37,911 nt of DNA, taken from NCBI GenBank assembly GCA_016207645.1, contig JACQPH010000150.1, forward strand, positions 1-37,911, written 5' to 3'. Source of the stretch: Elusimicrobiota bacterium (GTDB lineage: Bacteria; Elusimicrobiota; Elusimicrobia; Elusimicrobiales; UBA9959). Made by a program: the position numbers and the translations under genes. Positions 8,105 through 16,547 of the stretch are shown here, piece by piece. Under the pieces are notes generated by a model, which saw only the letters and a program-made list of their open reading frames with translations, was not told the origin of the DNA and ran no database searches. Every line of letters starts with the position of its first letter. Position 1 is the stretch's first letter.

Positions 8105-9247
8105 TTATTGCGCCGGCGGCGGCAGGACCGGCAGCGCGGGCAAGCCCGGCACTACCGGCGGAACCGGCGGCGCCGGCGGGTTGCCGCCCTGGTTCCCCAT
8201 CCTCGTCATCCACGCCGCGCCCAGGCCCAGCATGGTCCCAAAAGCGAGCAGCATGAAGCCGATAAGGGAAAGCACCCCGCCCACCAGCGGGATGACCTTC
8301 CCGAAGAACATCAGGCCCGCCATCAGGGCGTAGCCGGCGAACACTTTCCCCGGCAGCCCGGCGGGGCCGGTCTTCTTTATCCCGTCGAAGAACCTGGCCT
8401 GCAGCACCAGGCTGAAAGCGCTCAGGCCCAGCGCGGCCGCGGCCGCGTAGAGCATCAGCGCGAACGGCACCAGCGGTATGCCCAGGACGGAAACTATCAC
8501 CATCAGCAGGCCGGGGAAAAAGCCCACCACCAGCAGCGCCCCTATGCCGCAGGCGCGCCACATATCTACGGAGATAGCGGCCGCGGCGTTCTCCACGTTC
8601 TTCGGGAAGAAGACGGCCGGCAGCAGCAGCAGCACCGCGCCGGTGGCCAGCAGGGAAAGGAAGACCAGCAGCCCGAGCCCCAGCAGGCCGCCCAGCAGCC
8701 AGGGGTTGGCGCCGTCCTGGTCCCGGCCGGAGTAGCGCGCGAGCCTGAGGACGCGCGGCAGCATCTTGCGCGCCGCCCTGGCGTCGAAGCTGTGCACCTC
8801 CCCTTTATGGGTGGCTTTCTCGCCTTTGATGAAAGAGCCTCCGAGCGCCGAGATGTCGCCGAGCACGTTCGCGGTTCCGGAGAGTTCTATGCTGCCGCCC
8901 ATGCTGGCCACGTCGCCCATGACCGAGCCGCTTATGTTTACCGGTCCGCCCATGCTGGCCACGTCGCCCTTTACAAAGCCCGGGACGAAGACCGCCCCGC
9001 CGATGGAGGCGATGTCCCCGGTGACTTCCCCGTTCACCGTTACCGAGGCGCCGCCGACGGAAACCGCGTCTCCGTACAGCGCGCCGTTCACGGTTATGGA
9101 CTTCTCGGTGGCCACGTCCTCGCGCAGGGTCCGGCCTTTTTCCACCACCACGTCCTCGTGGCGCAGTTCGGAACGGCGAGCCTGGGCCGCCTGCCCCAGG
9201 CACAGCAGCGCAAAAGCCGCCAGCGCGTAATTTTTAATGTTTTTCAT
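8105..9247 (-). CDS. Polymer-forming (bactofilin-like) domain protein with membrane domain
   Basis: This 380-residue protein has a signal peptide (MKNIKNYALAAFALL...AQA). It then has a repetitive right-handed beta-helix segment (about 40-140) built of units such as GDVASMGGPVNISGSV and GDISALGGSF, as in the polymer-forming/bactofilin superfamily. After a linker there are four or five transmembrane helices (about 190-345) and a Pro-rich tail (PPAPPVPPVVPGLP). Classical bactofilins are cytosolic; here the helix would lie in the periplasm on a membrane anchor. ATG 9247 is chosen because GGAGGAG precedes it correctly, while the ATG at 9262 overlaps that site. It is the last gene of an operon with an ECF sigma and a probable anti-sigma factor, so it is likely a regulated envelope component or part of the sensing device. 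Confidence 0.75.
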   Translation of the reverse strand: MKNIKNYALAAFALLCLGQAAQARRSELRHEDVVVEKGRTLREDVATEKSITVNGALYGDAVSVGGASVTVNGEVTGDIASIGGAVFVPGFVKGDVASMGGPVNISGSVMGDVASMGGSIELSGTANVLGDISALGGSFIKGEKATHKGEVHSFDARAARKMLPRVLRLARYSGRDQDGANPWLLGGLLGLGLLVFLSLLATGAVLLLLPAVFFPKNVENAAAAISVDMWRACGIGALLVVGFFPGLLMVIVSVLGIPLVPFALMLYAAAAALGLSAFSLVLQARFFDGIKKTGPAGLPGKVFAGYALMAGLMFFGKVIPLVGGVLSLIGFMLLAFGTMLGLGAAWMTRMGNQGGNPPAPPVPPVVPGLPALPVLPPPAQ

Positions 9248-9265
9248 TTTCTTCTCCTCCATGAT

Positions 9266-9727
9266 TCAGACCGCCTGGCGGGCAAGGCGCCCGCCTTTTG
9301 AAAAAGCCGCTATGGCCGCGGAGCAGACCAGCGCCGCCGCCGCCGTTTCGTACCAGGCCGGCAGCCCGCCGGCCGCCGCCGAGAGCAAACCGGAAAAGGC
9401 GGGCAAAGCCGCCGTCAGTTTCGCCAGTATGAGCCCGGCGCGCGCCGCCGCCAGGTTCAGCGCCTCCGCTATGCCTCCGGGCTGTATAAGGAGAGCGGCC
9501 AGCTCGCCGAAATTAGCGTAAAGCAGCTTCGCCGAAACGAAGGCGAGGCCGGCGCCCCAGGCCGCCACCAGCAGGCCCGCAGCCTTCAATAAGCGCGCCT
9601 CCCAGGCCGGCTGCGCTTCGGCGGCTATGCCGGCCAGCACCCTGGCGCTGAAGCCGGCCGAAGGCCTGCGGTAAGGCAGGGCGGCTATGGCCCTGGCTAT
9701 AAGTTCTTCGGTCTTGTCGCTTTGCAT
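9266..9727 (-). CDS. Probable anti-sigma factor, membrane protein
   Basis: This 153-residue Ala/Leu-rich protein has a short cytoplasmic N-terminus (MQSDKTEELIARAIAALPYR...FSARVLAGI) resembling the sigma-binding start of many ECF anti-sigma factors. Hydrophobic segments follow near 45-68, 72-100 and 128-145. There is no zinc-binding HxxxCxxC motif, so it is not a ZAS-type anti-sigma. Identification rests mainly on position: it starts 30 bases after the sigma gene and ends 18 bases before the bactofilin-like gene. The ribosome site AGGA precedes ATG 9727. It could instead be only a membrane partner of the last gene. Confidence 0.55.
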   Translation of the reverse strand: MQSDKTEELIARAIAALPYRRPSAGFSARVLAGIAAEAQPAWEARLLKAAGLLVAAWGAGLAFVSAKLLYANFGELAALLIQPGGIAEALNLAAARAGLILAKLTAALPAFSGLLSAAAGGLPAWYETAAAALVCSAAIAAFSKGGRLARQAV

Positions 9728-9757
9728 ATGTCCTCTCAGGTAATACGGACGGAGCGC

Positions 9758-10315
9758 CTAAACGGTTGCGCCCCCTTTCCTGAAGATCTTCACTTTTACG
9801 AGCTCCCGCCCGCGGGACAGCCTGGCCTTCACCGTGCCTTCCGGCGCGCCTATCACGCGGGCTATCTCCGAGGAGCCCATGTTCTCCCTGTAAGCCAGCA
9901 GCAGCACTTCGCTGTAGATAGGCGGCAGGGAAGCCAGCATGGCCTCTATCCTTTCCGAATCCAGCGAATCCGAAACGCTCGCGTCCACCCCGGCCGAGGG
10001 GTCGGGCAGCTCGGTAAAATCTTCTTCGTCCATAGAAACGTTCTTAGAGCCGGCGCGCAGGGCGTCCATGCAGGCATTGTGCGTTATGCGGAAAAGCCAG
10101 GAGGAAAAAGGATAGGCCGGATTATAAGAGGAAAGGCCTTTGAAGGCTTTTACGAAGGCTTCCTGCGCGGCCTCTTCGGCGGCGACGGGGTCTTTGAGCA
10201 GGCGCAGGGCGAAGCTGTAGATCCTGTCCTGGTAAATTTCGAGGAGGCCGGCGAAAGCGGTATTGTCCCCCCCGAGGCAGCGGCTTACCAGGTCTGTTTC
10301 GGTCTCAGCCATCAT
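9758..10315 (-). CDS. ECF-family RNA polymerase sigma factor
   Basis: This is a roughly 185-residue sigma-70-family factor with only regions 2 and 4. Region 2 shows YSFALRLLKDPVAAEEAAQEAFVKAF and PFSSWLFRITHNACMDALR. Region 4 shows LPPIYSEVLLLAYRENMGSSEIA and the helix-turn-helix GAPEGTVKARLSRGRELV. It would direct RNA polymerase to a stress or envelope regulon. ATG 10315 or 10312 is the likely start; the frame is open to ATG 10363, but that codon lies inside an 18-bp palindrome and would add a non-conserved tail. No Shine-Dalgarno sequence is seen at any of these starts. It heads the operon with the anti-sigma-like and bactofilin-like genes, the usual arrangement for an autoregulated ECF module. 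Confidence 0.9.
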   Translation of the reverse strand: MMAETETDLVSRCLGGDNTAFAGLLEIYQDRIYSFALRLLKDPVAAEEAAQEAFVKAFKGLSSYNPAYPFSSWLFRITHNACMDALRAGSKNVSMDEEDFTELPDPSAGVDASVSDSLDSERIEAMLASLPPIYSEVLLLAYRENMGSSEIARVIGAPEGTVKARLSRGRELVKVKIFRKGGATV

Positions 10316-10350
10316 TGTAATACGTGCGGGGCCCCGTCCCGGTTGCGCGA

Positions 10351-10403
10351 AATACGGCGACATAATACTTAAATCGGTGAAATAGGTATTATGTCGCCGT
10401 ATT
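10351..10403. repeat. 18-bp perfect inverted repeat (REP/MITE-like palindrome)
   Basis: The arms 10351-10368 and 10386-10403 are perfect complements around a 17-base spacer. The element is AT-richer than its surroundings and lies between the end of the cyclase gene (10415) and the sigma-factor gene. No T run follows on either strand, so it is not a typical terminator. It is probably a mobile palindromic repeat, with a possible effect on sigma-factor expression. Confidence 0.8.
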
Positions 10404-10414
10404 CTCCGTATTCT

Positions 10415-12388
10415 TTACGGCTCGCAGAGGAAGGCGGTCAGGGGTTTGGCCTTGCCCTTGAGGGCCACCACTTTTTCCGAAGCCGAGCCGAAGACGGAGC
10501 CGGCTTCAGCGTGGACCCCGGCCGAAAGCAGGACCTTCCCCGGCTCGCAGTTGCTCTCCAGGCGCTGGGCCGTGTTCACCGCGTCGCCGATGAAAGTGTA
10601 TTCCCGGCGGTTCGGCGCGCCCACGTTGGCGCGCACGGCGCGGCCGCCGTTCAGGCCTATCCGCACGTCGAAGGGATTCCCCTTCGCCTTCAGCTCCCGG
10701 AACAGCAGCAGAATGGCTCTGGCCGCGCGCGCAGCCTCCTCCGCCGATGGGAAGCAGGCGAAGATGCAGTCGCCGATATATTTATCCACGTCCCCGCCGT
10801 GCTTGTAGATCAGCCCGGTGGCCGGGGAGAAGATCTCGTTCAGGGCCTTCACGACCTCGGCGGAAGTATGCGCCTCGGTATAGGGCGTGAAGCCTTTCAC
10901 GTCCATGAACATGAATACGCCGGTGAACTCGGCGTCCTTCAGCTCCTGCCCGCCGGCGGAGGCCACCGCGCCCACCTCGTCCCAGACCCCGTGCGGGGTA
11001 TAGGCGTGGATCATCTCGTGCTGGCGGCGGAGCAGCTCTCCGTCCTTGTAAGACTTGCGGCTCAGATTCGCCAGGAAGCTTTCGGTGGTGTCCAGCATTT
11101 CCTCGCTGCGGGCCAGCAGGACCTTGTCGGTCCCCGCCGGCTGGGTCTCAGAGCGCCTCTCTTTCGGCACCGAGAACTTCACCGCGCCGTCCGCGTAAAG
11201 CGCCATCAGCGCCACCGTCGTGGCGTGGTAGAAGGAGCCGCAGCCGCCGGCCGGGGCGCAGCTATTCAGCCAGGGCACTATCTCCCCGCCTGAGTAGAAA
11301 CCGAACACCGGGATGGCCTTGCCGAAAACGGAGCGCACCGCGTCCACTTCGTCGTTCTCCCTGCTGTGCAGGATATGGGAGCGGGAGCAGCAGCTGACCA
11401 TGAAGACCAGCGCCGGTTTTTTGCCGGGGCGGGCCGCGGCGCATTCCTTGGCGGCCTCGCGCGCCCCTTCGACGAGGCTGCGGCGGCTGGCCTGGATCAG
11501 GCGCACTTTTTTGCCCCGCATATCCTCGGCCGGGAAATAGCGGATGGAGCCTTTCTTGAAATCGCAGGCGACGGGCAGCTTTATCAGAGTCTTGCCCGCG
11601 CCCGGCGCGACGATGGAGAAACCGTAGCGCTGCAGCATCAGCTCGAAGAACTTGTCCCCGGCGTCGCGCCCCAGGAACTGCCGGTAGAACTCTATCACCG
11701 GCAACCCGTTCAGTTCGAAGACCTCGGGGCCTTCGGCGCGGGTTATCTCCAGCTCCTCCCCCACCGGCTCCCAGCCGTGGCCGTAGCCGAAAGCCAGTTT
11801 CGTGCCCGCAGGCAGCTCCAGCGCGGCCAGCCTGGCCCCGGTCCTGGAGAGATCGCAGCCGCAGAACTGGTAATTGGTCCAGAAATCCGGGTGGCTCATC
11901 CCCAGGTCGTATTGCCCGCAGGTGAGCCCGCCGAAGACCGGCGCCGGGGCGAGCTTTTCCGTGATCGCGTCCACCATCCGCTGCTCGTAACCGGTCTTGA
12001 TGGAGCCGAAGAGCAGCGCCAGCTTCCGGGCCCCGGAGTCTGCCGGCGGCAGACCGGCGGCGAGCGCCAGGCCTGTCATGCGGCAGTCCTCGAAAACCTC
12101 GGAGACGCTGAAAGACGCCTTAAGCCCTTCGCCGGAGAGCAGCAGCACGGCCACGCTGTGCTTCGAAACCCCGGCATTGGTGATCTCGGCGTAGCAGGAG
12201 CCCCCGGTAAGCACGGCGGGGTCCAGATAGCGGCAGAGCGCCTTATGCACTTTCTTCTGGTCGTAGTGTATGGAAGCGAAAGCCACCGCCAGGCCGGGTT
12301 TAGGCACGGTTTTAAGCGCCTGCTTCACCGCTTCCGAGACAGCCTTCTCCGGGTTCTTATCCAGTCCGAGTCCTATGGCTATTTTCAT
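10415..12388 (-). CDS. FIST sensor domain fused to class III adenylyl cyclase
   Basis: This is a 657-residue soluble signalling protein. The N-terminal half (about 30-365) matches FIST_N and FIST_C, a ligand-sensing module thought to bind small molecules such as amino acids; visible features are LTGGSCYAEI, LNGLPVIEFY, SCCSRSHIL and GFYSGGEIVPW. After a helical linker (about 400-470) comes a class III nucleotidyl cyclase (about 485-655). Its metal-site motif is FMDVKGFT near 490, then KYIGD near 537, and the transition-state motif GDAVNTAQRLE near 600. The Lys and Asp in these motifs are those expected for ATP rather than GTP, so cAMP is the likely product. FIST is more often joined to kinases or chemoreceptors. 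A clear promoter precedes it (12439-12467). Confidence 0.88.
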   Translation of the reverse strand: MKIAIGLGLDKNPEKAVSEAVKQALKTVPKPGLAVAFASIHYDQKKVHKALCRYLDPAVLTGGSCYAEITNAGVSKHSVAVLLLSGEGLKASFSVSEVFEDCRMTGLALAAGLPPADSGARKLALLFGSIKTGYEQRMVDAITEKLAPAPVFGGLTCGQYDLGMSHPDFWTNYQFCGCDLSRTGARLAALELPAGTKLAFGYGHGWEPVGEELEITRAEGPEVFELNGLPVIEFYRQFLGRDAGDKFFELMLQRYGFSIVAPGAGKTLIKLPVACDFKKGSIRYFPAEDMRGKKVRLIQASRRSLVEGAREAAKECAAARPGKKPALVFMVSCCSRSHILHSRENDEVDAVRSVFGKAIPVFGFYSGGEIVPWLNSCAPAGGCGSFYHATTVALMALYADGAVKFSVPKERRSETQPAGTDKVLLARSEEMLDTTESFLANLSRKSYKDGELLRRQHEMIHAYTPHGVWDEVGAVASAGGQELKDAEFTGVFMFMDVKGFTPYTEAHTSAEVVKALNEIFSPATGLIYKHGGDVDKYIGDCIFACFPSAEEAARAARAILLLFRELKAKGNPFDVRIGLNGGRAVRANVGAPNRREYTFIGDAVNTAQRLESNCEPGKVLLSAGVHAEAGSVFGSASEKVVALKGKAKPLTAFLCEP

Positions 12389-12438
12389 ATTAATATCACG
12401 GTTAGGAAGTTCCGGTCTTCTTTTGAACGTATGCTTCT

Positions 12439-12467
12439 ATTATAACGTCTATTTTAGAAGTAGTTAA
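12439..12467 (-). promoter_or_regulatory. Promoter of the FIST-cyclase gene
   Basis: On the minus strand, TTAACT (12462-12467) and a perfect TATAAT (12439-12444) are separated by exactly 17 bases. Transcription would start near 12432, about 45 bases before the start codon. Confidence 0.6.
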
Positions 12468-12477
12468 GCTTTTTTAG

Positions 12478-15270
12478 CTACTCCACCCATTGTCTGCCGC
12501 AGAGATCTTTGAAGGAGCAGAGAGCGCATGGCTTTTCGTCCGGGGACGGGGCGAAAGGCAGGTCTTTGTCCAGTATCTCCTCCACCAGGGCCGTGATGGC
12601 CGCCTTGTAGTTCGCGAAAACCGCGGTCTTGTCGGGGGACTTCTTATAGCGCTCTTTGTAAAGCGTTTCCTCGGAGATATTCTCCGCGCCGAGCAGCATC
12701 AGAGAGGCGTCCATGTTTCGCGCCTCCGCGCCCTTATTCCCGGAGAGGTAAGCCAGGATATAGAAAGGGAGCTGGGTGGACTTCAGAGTATCGGGCCAGT
12801 CTTCGCGCGCGGCCGGGTCGAACTTCCGCCAGTTGGGCACGCCGGCGCGGGCGCCGGTCTTGTAATCCAAAATGTGGACCACCCCGCCGCGCTGGTCCAC
12901 CCGGTCGGCCCGGCCTTTCAGTTTTACCGCGCCATACCTGGTGGGAAGTTCGGCGGTCAGTTCGGTCTCGCAGCCCAGTATAGTGATGCCGGGCAGGTTG
13001 TCCCGGTGATAGTCGAGGATCTCGCGCAGCCGGCGCTCCACCTGCCGCTTTATCAGGTATTCGAAGCCCGCGTTATGGCCTTTCAGCCGCTCGTCGAAGA
13101 CCCTGCCTGCCTCTTCCAGGACCCGCTTGTAATCCGCCTCTTTTATGTTCAGCGGCTTCCCCGTCCCGGCCTTGAAGAAATTCTCCAGCACCTCGTGCAC
13201 GATAACGCCTATGTCGCGCTGCTCTATGTCGTCGGAGAGCTCGTCCTTTTCGCTCAGGCGCAGGGCGTAGCGGTAATAGAACTGAAGGCCGCAGCGCAAA
13301 TAGGCGTCCAGGGCCGAGGGCGAGAATTCCCGGGCCTTCAGCGAGGCTGTCAGCTCCGGGGTTTTAGCCGCCGGCCCCGGCTCGGCCTGCGAGAAATCTA
13401 TGCGCAGGTGCACGTCCGTCTCGTCCGGCTTTTCCCCCCGCCGCTCCAGGTCCCAGGCCAGCTTCTCCACGAAAGGGCTCCGCTCGCTGGCGGCGCTGTC
13501 TTTGTAAAAGATATGCGCCTCGCCCGCCCCGGCGAGCAGGGCGCTGAAATAATACCGGGAAAGCCGCTCGCGGGTCTTATAGGTGGACAGGCCCAGGCCT
13601 TCGCGCACGAAATGCGAAAGGATGGTGTCCTCCTTGCGGGAAGCGGGCAGGATATCGGCGTTAGCGTCCAGGAAATAGACGCGTTTGAACTTCAGGCAGC
13701 GGGTCTCCAGGAAGCCCAGCACCTGCAGGCCCTTCAGCGGCGTGCCTGGGAAAGGGTAAGCGGCGCCCTGGAGAAAGGTCATGAAGAACTTGAAATAACC
13801 GGCGGGGCCATTGAAGCTTTCCCCGGCCAGCCTGGAGTTCTTCAACTCGATTATCCGCTCCATCGTTTTTTCCACGAAAGGCGCCCAGTAAGGGTGCAGC
13901 GGCGCGGTGCTGCTCTCCGAGATCCGCGAGATCAGGTCCAGCAGCTTGCCGGAGAAGTCCGCCAGGTCCTTGATCTCCTCGAAAGGGGCGAGGAGGGCCT
14001 TATGCAGGGCGGCCAGATGCGCTTTCACGTCGGCGGGGCCGAGGCTTTCGCCGTGATCCTTCAGTTTCGCGGCGGCTTCCCTCAGCAGTTGTACGTCCTC
14101 CTCTATATCCCGGAGCGTGACGTATTTGTTCATCCGGCCGGAAAGCCGCTCTTCCACGGTCTGGAAGATCACGCGGCCGGGCTCGGCCGCGCCCTTGAGG
14201 TAGAAGTTCTTGATGTACGGGTGGAAGACGAACTTCAGATAATCCGGCGCGAAATAGCCGGCCTCGCCTTTCCCGTCCAGCAGGTCGCCCAGCGCGTCCA
14301 GCAGGGCGCAGACCGGCGTGGCGGCCAGCGGGTAGCCCATCGAGATATTGTAATCCCCGGCCGCGGGCAGCACGTTCTCCAGCAGCGGGAAAAGGGTCCG
14401 CGCCTCCGGCAGCACTATCACGTCGCCGGGGGCCGGGTCCTTCAGCACCCGCGCCAGCTTGAAGACCTCGCCGTGGGTATCTGAGGCTTTATAAAAGTGA
14501 AGCCTGGGCTGCTTATGGGCGGCCGCCGGCGGAGGCGATTTGCCTAGAAAGGCGAACTGCTCCTCCAAGCCGGGCCCGGCTTCAAGCAGCACGTGCGCGC
14601 CGCGGGCGGAGAGGTGTTTCAGAACGGCCTTCTCGGAATTGGTGAGGGCGAAAAAGCCGGCGAAAACGATGTTCTCGTACTTCGACAGGTCCAGTTTCCC
14701 GATCTCCCCGGCCACCCGGGCGTATTTCATGGAGCGGGTCAGCAGTTCCTCTTTTTCCAATTCGTCGTAGAAATCCCCGTAGAGGCGGCTGAAGCTCTCC
14801 AGCTTCTTTATGTAGGAAGCGGAACGCAGGTCTTCGGGCAGGATAGAATCGTAGCCGGACAGGTCTTTCCGGGTCTTCAGCTCTATCTTCAGCTCCTCGA
14901 AATCCCCGGCCAGCTTCAGCGCCCAGGGCAGGAAGGAATCCAGGGAAAGCTCGCCGGGTGAGCGCGCTATCAGTTGGCAAAGTTCCTTCTTGAGGCGCCC
15001 GTACAGCACTTCGGCCAGGTCCAGGGAAGAGGCTTCCCGGCCTTTTATCCCGAGCTCTTCCGCCGCCAGGTCGATGAAACCGTCCATCGAGGTTATGACC
15101 GGCGCCCTCAGCGCCCCCCCGCTCTTCTCCGCCAGGTATTTCCGCAGGAAATGCGCCGGCCGCTTGCCGGGGAAAACCACGAGGTTGCCGGGCAGCGACC
15201 TGGAGGAAAGCAGGAGCTCCCCCGCTTTCTCCACCAGGTTCTCGTCGGGGCCGATAATTTCGACTTTCAT
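12478..15270 (-). CDS. AddB-like helicase/nuclease with PD-(D/E)XK domain
   Basis: This 930-residue protein resembles AddB of the AddAB double-strand-break repair complex. It has an N-terminal degenerate superfamily-I helicase region (for example LVVFPGKRPAHFLRKYL near 35). The C-terminal RecB-family nuclease shows the AYLRCGLQFYYRYALRL motif near 650, VIVHEVLENFF near 700, LKGRADRVDQ near 780 and the catalytic ILDYKTGA near 797. The Cys near 659 plus CALC and a final Cys near 915-925 (CALCSFKDLC) match the four-cysteine iron-sulfur staple of AddB. No AddA partner lies in the window. No strong ribosome site precedes ATG 15270. A stand-alone RecB-family nuclease is the alternative. Confidence 0.8.
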   Translation of the reverse strand: MKVEIIGPDENLVEKAGELLLSSRSLPGNLVVFPGKRPAHFLRKYLAEKSGGALRAPVITSMDGFIDLAAEELGIKGREASSLDLAEVLYGRLKKELCQLIARSPGELSLDSFLPWALKLAGDFEELKIELKTRKDLSGYDSILPEDLRSASYIKKLESFSRLYGDFYDELEKEELLTRSMKYARVAGEIGKLDLSKYENIVFAGFFALTNSEKAVLKHLSARGAHVLLEAGPGLEEQFAFLGKSPPPAAAHKQPRLHFYKASDTHGEVFKLARVLKDPAPGDVIVLPEARTLFPLLENVLPAAGDYNISMGYPLAATPVCALLDALGDLLDGKGEAGYFAPDYLKFVFHPYIKNFYLKGAAEPGRVIFQTVEERLSGRMNKYVTLRDIEEDVQLLREAAAKLKDHGESLGPADVKAHLAALHKALLAPFEEIKDLADFSGKLLDLISRISESSTAPLHPYWAPFVEKTMERIIELKNSRLAGESFNGPAGYFKFFMTFLQGAAYPFPGTPLKGLQVLGFLETRCLKFKRVYFLDANADILPASRKEDTILSHFVREGLGLSTYKTRERLSRYYFSALLAGAGEAHIFYKDSAASERSPFVEKLAWDLERRGEKPDETDVHLRIDFSQAEPGPAAKTPELTASLKAREFSPSALDAYLRCGLQFYYRYALRLSEKDELSDDIEQRDIGVIVHEVLENFFKAGTGKPLNIKEADYKRVLEEAGRVFDERLKGHNAGFEYLIKRQVERRLREILDYHRDNLPGITILGCETELTAELPTRYGAVKLKGRADRVDQRGGVVHILDYKTGARAGVPNWRKFDPAAREDWPDTLKSTQLPFYILAYLSGNKGAEARNMDASLMLLGAENISEETLYKERYKKSPDKTAVFANYKAAITALVEEILDKDLPFAPSPDEKPCALCSFKDLCGRQWVE

Positions 15271-15321
15271 GGTTTATAGTCAGCCGATATGTGAGTAAGC
15301 AAGGCTGCCCGGCAGTCCGGG

Positions 15322-15359
15322 AGCGGCCCGGCCCGCGGCGGGCTGGGCCGCTGGTTTTT
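15322..15359 (+). terminator. Strong terminator-like hairpin on the plus strand with no gene upstream
   Basis: A 14-bp GC stem (15322-15335 with 15339-15352, one G-T pair) has a CGG loop and is followed by GGTTTTT. It reads as a plus-strand terminator, but no plus-strand gene precedes it. It sits at the left edge of the AT-rich island. Confidence 0.7.
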
Positions 15360-15485
15360 CTTGTTTCTGCTCGCTCAATTGATTTCCTTTATAAACATTA
15401 CCCCTACGCTGCCGGGGTCTGTCCTACTAAATCCGCTGTTTAATTTAGTTCTTCCACCCGGATTTCGACTTCCCTGTTGCTGCGA

Positions 15486-16547
15486 TCATTTCCTTGACCC
15501 CAGTTCTTTTTCTATTTCTTTGATGCTCGGCAGGCTGGATTTAATGCTCTTGGGCAGCGACTGCGTTAATTTATACTCGGAAACGCCTATAGGTTTGAGG
15601 ATGTCGCTTAAGGCGTATTCGGCGATGATTCCATCTTTCTTCTTGCATATAATTATGCCTATGGTAGGGTTATCCTGCTCGGAGCGGACCTGCCTGTCTA
15701 CCGCTGTCAGATAAAAATTCAGCTTGCCGGCGAATTCCGGTTCGAACGCAGTTGTTTTCAACTCGATAACCACATAACTGCGGAGTTTCAGATGATAAAA
15801 AAGCAGATCAATATAAAAATCACTTTCCCCGACCCGCAAGGGAACCTGCCTGCCGACATAAGCGAAACCGGCTCCCAATTCCAGGAGGAACTTCGTTATA
15901 TGTTCAACAAGAGCGTTTTCCAGCTCTCTCTCGTCATGTTCCTGTGTAAGGTTCAGGAAGTCGAAAATGTAAGGGTCTTTCAGCGTCTGTTTCGCCAGAT
16001 CGGACTGCGGCTTAGGCAGGGCTGCGGCGAAATTATTTGGAGCCATTCCTTCCCGGTTATAAAGTCCGCTTTCCATCTGGTGGACGAGAACGCTCCTGCT
16101 CCAGTTATATTTAACGGTATTATGAACATAAAAAAGCGCTTCTTTCACGCTTTCGCAACTAGTAATTATTTCCCTGTTATGTCCCCAGGGAATTTTAAAA
16201 ATCCCGGCCAAGGCTGCCCCGCGCGTTTGTCCCACAAGCTGTGGGACAATTAGATTCCCGCCGCTATAGAACACACACCACTTTTTTACGTACAGAAGGT
16301 TGGTGCGCGAAAATCCTTTCATCTCAGGAAATTCCGACATTAAATCCCTGCTCAACTGTTCTACCAGCCCGTCGCCCCATTTCGCGTTTTTCTGTTTTTC
16401 AATTAGGTCCGCGCCAAGCTCCCAATAGAATTCAAGAAGCTGCGTGTTTACAGCTACGGCGGCCTTAAGCTGGGCGCCAAGGATTCTCCCTTTTAGCTCC
16501 GCAAGCCAGGCCTTGTAGGTTTTATCGTGTATAAGGCTGTGTTTCAT
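15486..16547 (-). CDS. YhcG/DUF1016-type PD-(D/E)XK nuclease
   Basis: This 353-residue protein has both domains of the DUF1016/YhcG family. The N-terminal helical domain contains QLLEFYWELGADLIEKQ and WGDGLVEQLSRDL. The C-terminal PD-(D/E)XK nuclease contains FYIDLLFYHLKLRSYVVIELK, with the catalytic Asp near 245 and Glu-X-Lys near 260. These proteins are common in and around type I restriction loci and defence islands. The frame is open further upstream, but ATG 16547 matches the family start; it overlaps the HsdR fragment's end by 26 bases. Base composition is clearly lower in GC than the flanks, a sign of recent transfer. The fold call is sure; its role in defence is an inference from the family. 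Confidence 0.88.
   Translation of the reverse strand: MKHSLIHDKTYKAWLAELKGRILGAQLKAAVAVNTQLLEFYWELGADLIEKQKNAKWGDGLVEQLSRDLMSEFPEMKGFSRTNLLYVKKWCVFYSGGNLIVPQLVGQTRGAALAGIFKIPWGHNREIITSCESVKEALFYVHNTVKYNWSRSVLVHQMESGLYNREGMAPNNFAAALPKPQSDLAKQTLKDPYIFDFLNLTQEHDERELENALVEHITKFLLELGAGFAYVGRQVPLRVGESDFYIDLLFYHLKLRSYVVIELKTTAFEPEFAGKLNFYLTAVDRQVRSEQDNPTIGIIICKKKDGIIAEYALSDILKPIGVSEYKLTQSLPKSIKSSLPSIKEIEKELGSRK

Noticed and set aside
12490-14484. Long plus-strand open frame of 664 residues
   Set aside because: It lies wholly antisense to the well-supported AddB-like gene, has low-complexity Gly/Arg/Gln-rich content and no recognisable motif; it is an effect of high GC.
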